Part shown: positions 24,112-31,702 of the stretch, one piece after another | How the letters are laid out: each line of letters starts with the position of its first letter | Position numbering within the stretch: the first letter of the stretch is position 1 | Assembly: GCA_039976075.1 (NCBI GenBank) | Contig: JBDWFY010000001.1 | Span: 1,447,296-1,511,295, forward strand | Reading direction: 5' to 3' | Origin: JBDWFY01 sp039976075 | GTDB taxonomy: Bacteria > Pseudomonadota > Alphaproteobacteria > Rhizobiales > Stappiaceae | DNA: 64,000 nt | Position numbers and translations under genes: made by a program | The notes under the pieces: generated by a model | What the model saw: the letters and a program-made list of their open reading frames with translations, nothing else | The model's database searches: none | Told to the model about the DNA's origin: nothing

Positions 24112-24648
24112 TTATTCAGCTGCAAGAGTGCTGACAGCTTCCAGGTGTCGACGATTTTCAAGAACTTTACGGGCCGCAACAGCGAGCTCTTCACCTTTTC
24201 GACGAAAATGCGAATAGTAGAATTTCTGATGTTCAGCTGTTTCGTGAAAATGGTGCGGTGTGAGCACGGCAGAGAGAACCGGAACCTCCGTTTCAAGCTG
24301 CACCTGCATCATGCCGTTGATAACGGCCTGTGCAACAAAATCGTGCCTATATATCCCTCCGTCAATGACAAAGCCACAGCACGCTACCAGTTCGTATCTG
24401 CCGGTCTTTGCCAGCATTTTGGCTTGAAGGGGAATTTCGTAACTGCCCGGTACATCAAAAATTTCGATCCGGCCGTCCAGAATGCCAAACTCTACCATTC
24501 GTGCGACAAATGCCTGCCGACACTGATCGACTATGTCGGTATGCCACTGAGCGCGAATGACCGCGATCCGGATACTTTTTCCGCCCGGAATGCCCTTGTC
24601 GGAGATGTCTTTGTTCGAATTGGCTGGTGTGCCGCTATGCTGATTCAT
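24112..24648 (-). CDS. ribH: 6,7-dimethyl-8-ribityllumazine synthase, RibH2-like
   Basis: Penultimate enzyme of riboflavin synthesis: condenses ribitylaminouracil with dihydroxybutanone phosphate. From the ATG at 24648 it has 178 residues. The sequence resembles the type-II enzymes of Brucella and Mesorhizobium (RibH2): IRIAVIRAQWHTDIVDQCR, FDVPGSYEIPLQAKMLAKTGRYE, DGGIYRHDFVAQAVINGMMQVQLETEVPVLSAVLTPHHFHE. The His of HHFHE is the catalytic base. Upstream in-frame codons reach 24765 but fall inside the riboswitch transcript and look non-coding, so that start is rejected. FMN riboswitch directly upstream controls it. Confidence 0.94.
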   Translation of the reverse strand: MNQHSGTPANSNKDISDKGIPGGKSIRIAVIRAQWHTDIVDQCRQAFVARMVEFGILDGRIEIFDVPGSYEIPLQAKMLAKTGRYELVACCGFVIDGGIYRHDFVAQAVINGMMQVQLETEVPVLSAVLTPHHFHETAEHQKFYYSHFRRKGEELAVAARKVLENRRHLEAVSTLAAE

Positions 24649-24767
24649 CGGTTTCTCTTTCATATTCCAAAGAGCCGCTAAACCAGGGCAACGGGGCAAC
24701 GAACGCATCAGCACGGACCAGGTCCGCGACAGAACACGCTGCAAACTATGCCCGCTCTCTTCCATCC

Positions 24768-24895
24768 GGACTTTGACCGTCGGCTCCGGAGTTACACCGG
24801 ATCTGCTGACCCTTCCGAAACGATCGAAAGGCGCTCGCGGGCTTAAGGCATCGCCTTTTACCGCCGGTGGGGAATTTCACCCCGCCCTGAGAACG
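24768..24895 (-). promoter_or_regulatory. FMN riboswitch (RFN element)
   Basis: On the minus strand the conserved RFN pieces appear in order: CAGGGCGGGGTGAAATTCCC, CACCGGCGGTAA, AGCCCGCGAGCG, GCAGATCCGGTG, then TCCGGAGCCGACGGTC. Loop and helix order match the six-stem element. It ends about 120 bases before the ribH start. FMN binding should repress ribH. Confidence 0.96.
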
Positions 24896-25020
24896 ACTGT
24901 CGGATGTATTGACACCGACACCATCGCATTTAGTGGAGATTTAACATCATGGCAATGCGTTTTTCAGTTCCTTGGAATTGAAAACTCAAATCAAACTGAA
25001 ACTATAATATTAGAAAAATA

Positions 25021-25680
25021 TTATATAATATTGTTTTTAAACAATAAAATAATTTCTTTCGGTGAGGATACAACTGTTACGGGCTTCTCACCTGCCAGCT
25101 CGTCCTGCGTTCCGTACCCGTAGGAAACACCCACTGCTCTTATGTTATTTGCATGCGCCCCGATCAGATCATGCTTTCGATCGCCAATCATGACTGTGTT
25201 CGCCGCGCGAAGCTCTTCCTCTGCCATCAAGTGAGCTATCAATTGAGATTTATCAGAAAACCGGCCATCTAATTCTGCCCCATAGATCCCCGTAAAATAG
25301 TGATCGATAGCAAAGTACCGAACGATTCTATCAGCAAATACTTTGGGTTTGGATGTCGCAACAAATAGCTTTAATCCAGCTTTCTTCAACCGTTCCAGAC
25401 ATTCCGGCACATCGTCATACAAGACGTTTTCGTAGATGCCGGTACTGGAAAACCGCTCCCGGTAAAACGTCACAGCCTGGTCAATTTCGCTTGCATCGTC
25501 ACTCTCCAGCAGTTGAGCGAAGCTTTCCTGCAATGGCGGCCCGATACAAAATCGCAGATCAGCTTGATCAGGAACGGTACGCCCCAGTCTATCCATCGCA
25601 TACTGGATGGATTTGGTTATTCCGGGGAACGGGTCCGTCAAGGTCCCGTCCAGATCAAACAAAACCGACGCCACCGTCAT
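25021..25680 (-). CDS. HAD-superfamily hydrolase, phosphoglycolate phosphatase-like
   Basis: 219 residues. HAD motifs are complete: I FDLDGTLTD (nucleophile Asp), II VATSKP, III lysine (DKSQLI) and IV MIGDRKHD. The helical cap after motif I (ITKSIQYAMDRLGR to FYRERFSSTG) is of the C1 Gph/PpaX type. Substrate might be phosphoglycolate, a nucleotide monophosphate or pyrophosphate. It starts 54 bases downstream of pccA on the same strand and may be cotranscribed. The very end (LLFKNNII) runs into an AT-rich region. Confidence 0.88.
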   Translation of the reverse strand: MTVASVLFDLDGTLTDPFPGITKSIQYAMDRLGRTVPDQADLRFCIGPPLQESFAQLLESDDASEIDQAVTFYRERFSSTGIYENVLYDDVPECLERLKKAGLKLFVATSKPKVFADRIVRYFAIDHYFTGIYGAELDGRFSDKSQLIAHLMAEEELRAANTVMIGDRKHDLIGAHANNIRAVGVSYGYGTQDELAGEKPVTVVSSPKEIILLFKNNII

Positions 25681-25734
25681 GTTTCGTCAGACAGGCTGAG
25701 CATTTGACCGGCTGTATCCTTGTCTGAAATCAAT

Positions 25735-27747
25735 CTATTCAAATTCCATGATGACCGCATCCACAGCAAGGCTGTCTCCTGCATCCGCCTTGATCGACGC
25801 AATAACCAGATCCCGCTCAGCCCGCAGGACGTTCTCCATTTTCATGGCTTCAACGACAGCCAGTGTCTCTCCGGCCTTTACTTCCTGCCCCTGACCCACA
25901 TTGATCGATACGATCAGACCGGGCATGGGACAGAGCAGAAGGTTTGATGTATCCGGCGCTTCTTTAACCGGCATCAGCTCTTCAAGTTCTGCAATTCGCG
26001 GGGTCATCACACTCGCTTCAACGCTGAAGCCCTGCCAGTCGAGCTGATACCCTGTCAGCGTCGTGCGGACCTGCACTGTCACAGCGCGCGCACCCACCTT
26101 CCCCATCCACAGCATCTCACCTGGCCGCCAGGAACTTACGACGGTTTGCGAGGGATGGTTGTTAATGGCAATATCCATTTCAATTGGCGTATTTGGATTA
26201 CCGGCTTTCAGCGCAACGGGCAATCGAACATCACCCAGCTTCACGACCCAGTCTTCACGGACGTTTCCTGTATGCGGTCTCAGCCGACCGGGGAGATTAT
26301 CAAGCCGGTCACGGTTGATGAGTTCCATGGACAATGCAACCGCCGCCAGCACGTCCAGCGCTTCACTGTCAGGCTCTGCCGGCACAAAACCATCCGGATA
26401 AGCCTCCGCGATCAATCCTGTTGACAGTGCGCCCGATCGCCAGCGTGGGTTTTTCATCAGAGCGGACAGAAACGGCACATTATGCTGTATGCCATCGACC
26501 AGGAATCCATCAAGCGCGTCGCTCATTGTGTCAATTGCAGTTGCCCGATCCGGACAGTGGGTGATCAGTTTCGCAATCATCGGATCGTAGAACATTGAAA
26601 TTTCAGACCCTTCCACAACGCCAGTATCATTGCGGATCGTGATACCGTTTTCGACTGTTTCTGCTGGGGGGCGATATCGAACAAGCCGTCCAATAGAGGG
26701 TAGAAAATTTCGATAGGGATCTTCCGCATAAATGCGGCTCTCAACAGCCCAACCGTTGAGGTGGACATCATCCTGCCGAAGTCGAAGTGGTTCACCGGCA
26801 GCAACTCTGATCATCTGTTCCACCAGATCAATGCCCGTCACCAGTTCAGTGACAGGATGTTCGACCTGCAACCGCGTATTCATTTCCAGAAAATAGAAGC
26901 TTTTATCCTGTCCGGCGACAAACTCTACCGTTCCCGCCGAATCGTAGCCCACCGCCTTGGCCAGTGCCACCGCCTGAGCACCCATCAATTGCCGGGTTTC
27001 TTCGTCAAGCAAGGGCGATGGCGCTTCTTCGATAACTTTCTGATTGCGGCGCTGAATAGAACATTCCCGTTCGCCCAGATGGATCACATTGCCATGCTTG
27101 TCGCCCAGCACCTGAATTTCAATATGACGGGGGTTTTCGATGAATTTCTCAATAAACACCCTGTCATCGCCAAATGAGCTGGCAGCTTCCGATCGAGCGC
27201 GATCAAATCCATCTGCAGTCTCCTCGACATTCCAGGCAATCCGCATTCCTTTGCCACCGCCGCCTGCAGAGGCTTTAATCATGACGGGGAAGCCAACATC
27301 TTCCGCAATTTTCACTGCTTCGTCCGCGTCGGCTATGACACCGATATGGCCGGGAACCGTGCTGACTTTGGCTTGATTGGCGAATTTTTTCGATTCAATT
27401 TTGTCGCCCATGACTTCAATCGCGTGAGAATTGGGCCCAATAAACGCAATCCCCTCTTCCGACAATCTCTGGGCAAAGCCTGCCCTTTCGGAGAGGAACC
27501 CATAGCCGGGATGAACCGCTTCGGCACCGGACTTCTTGCAGGCTGCAATAATCTTTTCCATCACGAGATAGGAGTCGGTTGCCGCAGGTGGCCCGATATG
27601 AATCGCTTCATCAGCCATTTCGACATGCAGCGCATCTCGATCAGCATCGGAAAAAACCGCGACAGTCTTGATACCCATCTTTTGCGCCGTTTTAATAACG
27701 CGACAGGCAATTTCGCCCCGGTTTGCGATCAGAATTTTAGCGAACAT
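25735..27747 (-). CDS. pccA: propionyl-CoA carboxylase alpha subunit (biotin carboxylase/BCCP)
   Basis: Biotin-dependent carboxylase subunit of 670 residues. Domain order: biotin carboxylase (about 1-450; MFAKILIANRGEIACRVI, the glycine-rich ATP loop KASAGGGGKGMRI, EMNTRLQVEHPVTE), a BT-like interaction domain, and the C-terminal biotinyl domain with the modified lysine in EAMKMEN. The substrate is assigned because a matching carboxyltransferase of the PccB type lies in the same window; methylcrotonyl- or acetyl-CoA carboxylases are related alternatives. Unusually, the beta subunit is 6 kb away rather than adjacent. Confidence 0.93.
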   Translation of the reverse strand: MFAKILIANRGEIACRVIKTAQKMGIKTVAVFSDADRDALHVEMADEAIHIGPPAATDSYLVMEKIIAACKKSGAEAVHPGYGFLSERAGFAQRLSEEGIAFIGPNSHAIEVMGDKIESKKFANQAKVSTVPGHIGVIADADEAVKIAEDVGFPVMIKASAGGGGKGMRIAWNVEETADGFDRARSEAASSFGDDRVFIEKFIENPRHIEIQVLGDKHGNVIHLGERECSIQRRNQKVIEEAPSPLLDEETRQLMGAQAVALAKAVGYDSAGTVEFVAGQDKSFYFLEMNTRLQVEHPVTELVTGIDLVEQMIRVAAGEPLRLRQDDVHLNGWAVESRIYAEDPYRNFLPSIGRLVRYRPPAETVENGITIRNDTGVVEGSEISMFYDPMIAKLITHCPDRATAIDTMSDALDGFLVDGIQHNVPFLSALMKNPRWRSGALSTGLIAEAYPDGFVPAEPDSEALDVLAAVALSMELINRDRLDNLPGRLRPHTGNVREDWVVKLGDVRLPVALKAGNPNTPIEMDIAINNHPSQTVVSSWRPGEMLWMGKVGARAVTVQVRTTLTGYQLDWQGFSVEASVMTPRIAELEELMPVKEAPDTSNLLLCPMPGLIVSINVGQGQEVKAGETLAVVEAMKMENVLRAERDLVIASIKADAGDSLAVDAVIMEFE

Positions 27748-27875
27748 GACATCGGCCCTGCATTACGGTTGCCCCTTTTATTGGGCCACTTTTACAGGAA
27801 CCGCAACTCAACCATCGACCATGCTATGTCGTTCTTTGGACGAAGAAGAAGAAACGAGTGCAATACTCGCAGGAT

Positions 27876-28499
27876 CTACCGCTTGCCAGTCAGATTGATC
27901 CCAAGTCGAACCCTGTTGGCATAAATCGGCTGACCGAGATTCATGCCGTATTTACTGCGGTTGAAACTTCCGTCGGCCTTTAGGCGAACTTTCTTCCGAC
28001 CACCGCTTAACAGGTCAACTGTCATGGTCACCGGGTGTGTTTGGCCCTTGAGGGTCAACAATCCCACCACCTTGGCCTGTGTATCGCCTGAAACATCGAC
28101 CCGTGTTGAAACAAACCGGGCAGTTGGATATTTTTTGACGTTGAACATCACGCCGCTTTTCAGGAAACCCGTCATCCGCGCGGAGCCGGTTTCAACGCTT
28201 GCGAGTCGAACATTCATTTCAATTTTGCTTCGTTGAGGCCGTTTACCATCCAGAACAAGAGATCCAGTCACTTCAGCAAAACGACCAGCGACAACTCCAC
28301 CGCCTAATTTTTTCAACGAAAACTGCAGGTCAACATCGCCGCTTCGAAATTTATATGTGCCAGTAAGGCTCCGGGCGTTGACATCAGCATAGGCGGCTGT
28401 CACCGGCAGAAGAGGTCCAAGATGAATGACTGTCGCTGGCAAAAAACATACCGCCAAGCAAATAGAGCGGAATGACCTTCTAAAAATGTGCTTGTCCAT
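27876..28499 (-). CDS. YceI-family periplasmic protein
   Basis: 207 residues from the ATG at 28499. A signal peptide with basic start (MDKHIFRRSFRSICLAVCFLPA) leads to cleavage near AYA. The rest is a lipocalin-like eight-stranded barrel: TGTYKFRSGDVDLQFSLKKLGG-like opening, VTGSLVLDG, GFLKSGVMFNVKKYPTARFVSTRV, and the VVGLLTLKGQTHPVTMTV strand typical of YceI. Family members bind isoprenoids or other lipids; ligand here is unknown. Same strand as pccA, 128 bases upstream of its start. Confidence 0.9.
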   Translation of the reverse strand: MDKHIFRRSFRSICLAVCFLPATVIHLGPLLPVTAAYADVNARSLTGTYKFRSGDVDLQFSLKKLGGGVVAGRFAEVTGSLVLDGKRPQRSKIEMNVRLASVETGSARMTGFLKSGVMFNVKKYPTARFVSTRVDVSGDTQAKVVGLLTLKGQTHPVTMTVDLLSGGRKKVRLKADGSFNRSKYGMNLGQPIYANRVRLGINLTGKR

Positions 28500-28630
28500 C
28501 AAAATCACCTGTTTTTTGTTCTCTGATTACTCAGAGTCAATTCCACAGTGATAATGTGGGTATACCTAAGGCTGGTTCACAGTAAACTCTACACACAAAC
28601 CTGCCACAAGCGAGTGATCGACAAGACTGG

Positions 28631-29584
28631 TCAGCCGACCTTTTCGAGCAGGTTTTTCAAGCTTGGATGAATTCGAGGAGACTCCTCCTTGAGGAAACGC
28701 AGAAGAGCTTTCTCGTTCTCATGCAGCTGCCGATCGGCGTCGATGCGCCCAATCAACCATTCAGCCTCGCCCTGTTCAATCAGTTCTGCAACCCGCCCCT
28801 CTGCTTCAAAGGCCTGATTACAACTGGCAAGCACGGATTCGTCCTTGGAAAAAGCGCCCCTGAGATCGTTCAGACTCATCGAAAGCAATCCAGAAAACAG
28901 CGAGCCAAACTCGGTTTTCTCTGACAGCCATTCAGACTGACGCAACGCCTCTTTACGCATGGGAGCCCGGTATCCGCGGGCAGCCATCAGATTATTCGCG
29001 ATTGCCTTGACGAACAGATCCGACCACGCGGGGTCGTTTTCCGATTCAACAGTCGCATCGTTCAAGTCAAACAGAACGTCTGCCTCTTCGCGAGAAATCG
29101 CCAATGATCCCTGGCTGCCCCGCGCATGAAGTGTTCTGCGTAAGCGGTCGACATCGTCAGCCGAAATGATCCCCGGCAACTGTGCCCGTTCCAGAATACA
29201 ACTTTTCAGCATCTGCAGAACGTAGAGTTGGAAATCTAAGGGTGCCGAAACCGCTTCTTCAATGACGGCGATCAGGGCATCGAGTTCCAGGAGGGACTCG
29301 TTGCTGACAGAGATCGGAAGATTCTGTTTTAGCCAGTCCGCATTTTCCGGCGAAATGTAACCCAGCGGCGTTTCCTGCCGAACGACATAGTCGGCTACAG
29401 CTTCCAGGTACAATGCCCGCCATGCCGGAACAGTCACCTCACAGGTGCCATTCAATTCAAACAGAGCGATCATGTCCGATACATCGACCCGGTCATTCCG
29501 ATAGATGTGCTGCCGCAAAGCCAACACATCGTCCTCGCCGATTTCGCTTTTTTCTGCGATATCTGCAAACGGTTCGGACAGCAT
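28631..29584 (-). CDS. conserved hypothetical protein with repeated alpha-helical units
   Basis: 317 residues, start ATG at 29584 with AGGAG nine bases upstream. Soluble, acidic and helical, no signal peptide or membrane segment. Three diverged repeats are visible: about 15-85 (DDVLALRQHIYRND ... WRALYLEAVADYVV), about 140-210 (DDVDRLRRTLHARG ... WSDLFVKAIANNLM) and about 270-317 (AEWLIGRIDADRQLHENEKALLRFL). The units with DRL-type helices followed by ISREEADVLFDLND recall TerB/EF-hand-like helical bundles, but no metal-binding motif is clear. I do not recognise a named family. A palindrome with core CCTAAAATTTTAGG lies 92 bases upstream of the start. Confidence 0.75.
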   Translation of the reverse strand: MLSEPFADIAEKSEIGEDDVLALRQHIYRNDRVDVSDMIALFELNGTCEVTVPAWRALYLEAVADYVVRQETPLGYISPENADWLKQNLPISVSNESLLELDALIAVIEEAVSAPLDFQLYVLQMLKSCILERAQLPGIISADDVDRLRRTLHARGSQGSLAISREEADVLFDLNDATVESENDPAWSDLFVKAIANNLMAARGYRAPMRKEALRQSEWLSEKTEFGSLFSGLLSMSLNDLRGAFSKDESVLASCNQAFEAEGRVAELIEQGEAEWLIGRIDADRQLHENEKALLRFLKEESPRIHPSLKNLLEKVG

Positions 29585-29890
29585 ACCCAATTACTCCTGA
29601 TACAGAATGCGGTGCCTCTTCAGCACGCATAATCTCAACAATTTCAATCAGGTTACCGGAGGAAAGTTGTAATTCACCTAAAATTTTAGGTTTCCAAAGT
29701 GTCAACGAACCGGGAAACAAGCATTATCTGGCGTTAACGGGCAGTCTGACGCTACTGGCATTCACTCCTTCAGAAAAAGTCGGTTCGTCTTTTGATCTGG
29801 TAATTGGGGAGCGCATCGTTTAAGTGGCGGCAAGGTCCGCCAACCTTTGCTATCACCCGTTTATCAGCACAACCGATCCGAGAACTCGTC
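29585..29890. other. divergent intergenic region before folB
   Basis: 306 bases between the repeat protein (minus) and folB (plus). It holds the palindrome at 29676-29691 and no convincing gene. Frames that extend folB upstream lack a start with family support. Confidence 0.55.
29676..29691. promoter_or_regulatory. 16-base perfect palindrome, operator candidate (copy 1)
   Basis: ACCTAAAATTTTAGGT is a perfect palindrome. It lies 92 bases before the repeat-protein start (minus) and about 200 before folB. It is nearly the same as the 17-base palindrome at 35367-35383, which suggests one regulator binds both. Confidence 0.5.
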
Positions 29891-30259
29891 ATGGACTTTA
29901 TCGTTTTAGAAAACCTGACCTTTTATGCATTTCATGGTCTTCATGAAGAAGAAGCCCGGCTTGGTCAGAGATTTCATATCGATCTTGAGTGCGGACTTGA
30001 CCTGACGGAGGCCAGCGAGACGGACGATATGAAAACGTCCGTTTGTTACGCCTCTTTGACGAAGTCCGTGGAAGATGTTGTCACCAAGTCGCGATTTTAT
30101 TTGATTGAACGACTGGCCGGAGCCATTGCCGAGGCGGCATTTGCGGTGGATAGAAAGATCCTTACCGTCAAAGTTCGCGTCCATAAACCCGGAGCGCCGC
30201 TGCCGCTTGCGGCTGGACGGGTCAGCGTGCAAATCACAAGAAAGCGGCCATCCGATTAA
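29891..30259 (+). CDS. folB: dihydroneopterin aldolase-like protein (FolB family)
   Basis: Tetrahydrofolate-pathway enzyme that cleaves dihydroneopterin to hydroxymethyldihydropterin. 122 residues starting MDFIVLENLTFYAFHGLHEEEARLGQRF, with the catalytic Glu in that motif, the Tyr in SVCYASL and the catalytic Lys in VRVHKPGAPLP. Length and motif order fit the family. folP and folK are not neighbours in this window. The region upstream has no gene. It ends 22 bases before the stop of the convergent DUF1284 gene. Confidence 0.92.
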   Translation: MDFIVLENLTFYAFHGLHEEEARLGQRFHIDLECGLDLTEASETDDMKTSVCYASLTKSVEDVVTKSRFYLIERLAGAIAEAAFAVDRKILTVKVRVHKPGAPLPLAAGRVSVQITRKRPSD

Positions 30260-30281
30260 ATCAGGATGCGATGGCGCGTTG

Positions 30282-30719
30282 CTACTGTTCATCGGAAAGG
30301 TGAAGAATACTCCTTCGGAAGTCCTCATTGGCGATTTGGGTGCAAAGGTCGAACCACTCACACCCACCGCAGGCTTCGCGAACAGATCCCGTTTTGAAAT
30401 GCCTTCTCAATTGACCGATTGCCTCCCCATCCAGTGAAAAAGCATTGCCAAAAGCAAGATCAGAGTGCCCCAGATCCCCAATCGCCTGAAACGCTCGTTG
30501 ATCGCGGTCACGTACCGAGTGATTGTTACAATGCGCCTTATCACCCTCCCACAGCATCGGCTTGCAGATATCGTCAGGCCCGGAAACAAGCATTACGTCC
30601 GCTCCGTCGGCAATCTGATCGACTATTTTGCGAAAATTCCTGGAAAAGGTCGGCGTATAGCCCTGACCGGAAAATGTGAGCATGCAAAGAAGATGATGTG
30701 GTCTCAGCTTTATTGTCAT
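30282..30719 (-). CDS. DUF1284 family cysteine-rich protein
   Basis: 145 residues, starting with the family signature TIKLRPHHLLCMLTFSGQGYTPTF. Conserved cysteines are in DDICKP, AHCNNHSVRDRD and CGGCEWFDLC, giving a set that could bind an iron-sulfur cluster or zinc. The N-terminal RPHHLLC and the late CxxCxWFxLC are the diagnostic motifs. No signal peptide. Function is unknown in the family. The gene converges on folB. Confidence 0.9.
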   Translation of the reverse strand: MTIKLRPHHLLCMLTFSGQGYTPTFSRNFRKIVDQIADGADVMLVSGPDDICKPMLWEGDKAHCNNHSVRDRDQRAFQAIGDLGHSDLAFGNAFSLDGEAIGQLRRHFKTGSVREACGGCEWFDLCTQIANEDFRRSILHLSDEQ

Positions 30720-30772
30720 GTCAGTGTCTTGCTGTTAGCGCAGCCCGGTATTTCGAACTGTGTGGCTCATGC

Positions 30773-30790
30773 TGTGTGAGATGGCACACA
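30773..30790. promoter_or_regulatory. CRP-like palindrome upstream of the FecR gene
   Basis: TGTGTGAGATGGCACACA has perfect six-base arms with six-base spacing. It resembles the CRP target TGTGA-N6-TCACA, with one mismatch in the core. It sits 92 bases before the FecR-domain start codon. A CRP-type regulator could link cAMP to transcription of this cyclase operon. Confidence 0.55.
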
Positions 30791-30825
30791 ACATAATTTG
30801 GAATTTTACAAATCTGGTTTATCTT

Positions 30826-30840
30826 AGGAGTAAGACTCCT
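30826..30840. promoter_or_regulatory. AGGAGT-N3-ACTCCT inverted repeat before the FecR gene
   Basis: Six-base arms flank AAG, about 42 bases upstream of the FecR start codon. The AGGAGT element is too far from the start to be its ribosome site. It could form a small mRNA hairpin or be an operator next to the CRP-like site. Confidence 0.35.
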
Positions 30841-30881
30841 TGAATTCAAAAGAGTTTTTGTAAACTAGCAGACAGGAAAAA

Positions 30882-31574
30882 ATGATCGATCGAGATAGAA
30901 AACACGGCGCGCAGGATCGGAAACAGGACTGGAAGGCGTACCAACCCATCCTATCGTGTTCTGTTATTGTGGCATGCCTTTTTCTGACTATGCCTGCGTT
31001 CGGGCAAAGTTCCGAGAACGTGCGCCACTGTCTCGTTTCCAGTTTGTCTGGCCAGACGGTTCAGATCGAGCGTGGTGGCGCTATAGAACCAGCGACAATG
31101 GGATATTCGATAACGCTGAGCGACACTATCCGCACCGGTGAAGCATCCAGAGCAGAGATCTCGTGTGAGGATGGCATAAAAATAACCATTGCCCCTCAAT
31201 CTGTTGTCAATCTGGGTAATCTGGCGGGACCTGCGAAGAATGACCAAAACATCCTGATTGAACTCTTTTCCGGCATTGCGGGATTCATCGCGCCAAAACG
31301 GAACTGGAATTCATTTGAGGTACGCGCGCCCCGCGCCATCGCCTCGGTACGCTCAACCGAGTGGCTGGTTTCCGCAGATGCGCTTAAAACAAGCGTCTTT
31401 GTCAGAAAGGGTGCCGTTGCCGTGAGTCCTGAAGGTGCGTTGGCCGAAACATTGCAGGTCGGACAAGGCATGGACATTGAACAAGGCATGCGTGCCGTCA
31501 GTTTTCCGGTAAAAACCTGGCCGCAGGAACGGGTAACCCAAATAGGATCCGAACTCGGGTTTTCCTGGCAATAG
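30882..31574 (+). CDS. secreted FecR-domain protein
   Basis: 230 residues, starting with a long basic N-region and a hydrophobic signal segment (SCSVIVACLFLTMPAFGQ; cleavage near 42). The FecR beta-domain (about 50-170) shows the expected order: VQIERGG, LSDTIRTGEASRAEISCEDGIKITIAPQSVVNLG, IELFSGIAGFI, and FEVRAPRAIASVRSTEWLVS. Proteins of this type are often encoded next to CHASE2-sensor cyclases, as here, 128 bases upstream of the cyclase gene on the same strand. It may be a periplasmic partner or ligand carrier for CHASE2; that is inference. No sigma-factor or TonB-receptor gene is adjacent. Confidence 0.9.
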   Translation: MIDRDRKHGAQDRKQDWKAYQPILSCSVIVACLFLTMPAFGQSSENVRHCLVSSLSGQTVQIERGGAIEPATMGYSITLSDTIRTGEASRAEISCEDGIKITIAPQSVVNLGNLAGPAKNDQNILIELFSGIAGFIAPKRNWNSFEVRAPRAIASVRSTEWLVSADALKTSVFVRKGAVAVSPEGALAETLQVGQGMDIEQGMRAVSFPVKTWPQERVTQIGSELGFSWQ

Positions 31575-31702
31575 ACGTTGAGTTTCCATAGTTTGTTCAC
31601 TTGGTCTGGGAAAATTATACCTTTGAACTGAAGCTGGAAACGGGCAAGATCGCATCTGACACTTGAATCGATCTGATCGCCCCTTCTCGTTGGCAGGACC
31701 AC

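Noticed and set aside
24112..24765. Long version of ribH starting at 24765
   Set aside because: The extra codons lie in the leader just after the FMN riboswitch and have no family similarity. The ATG at 24648 gives the expected RibH2-like N-terminus.
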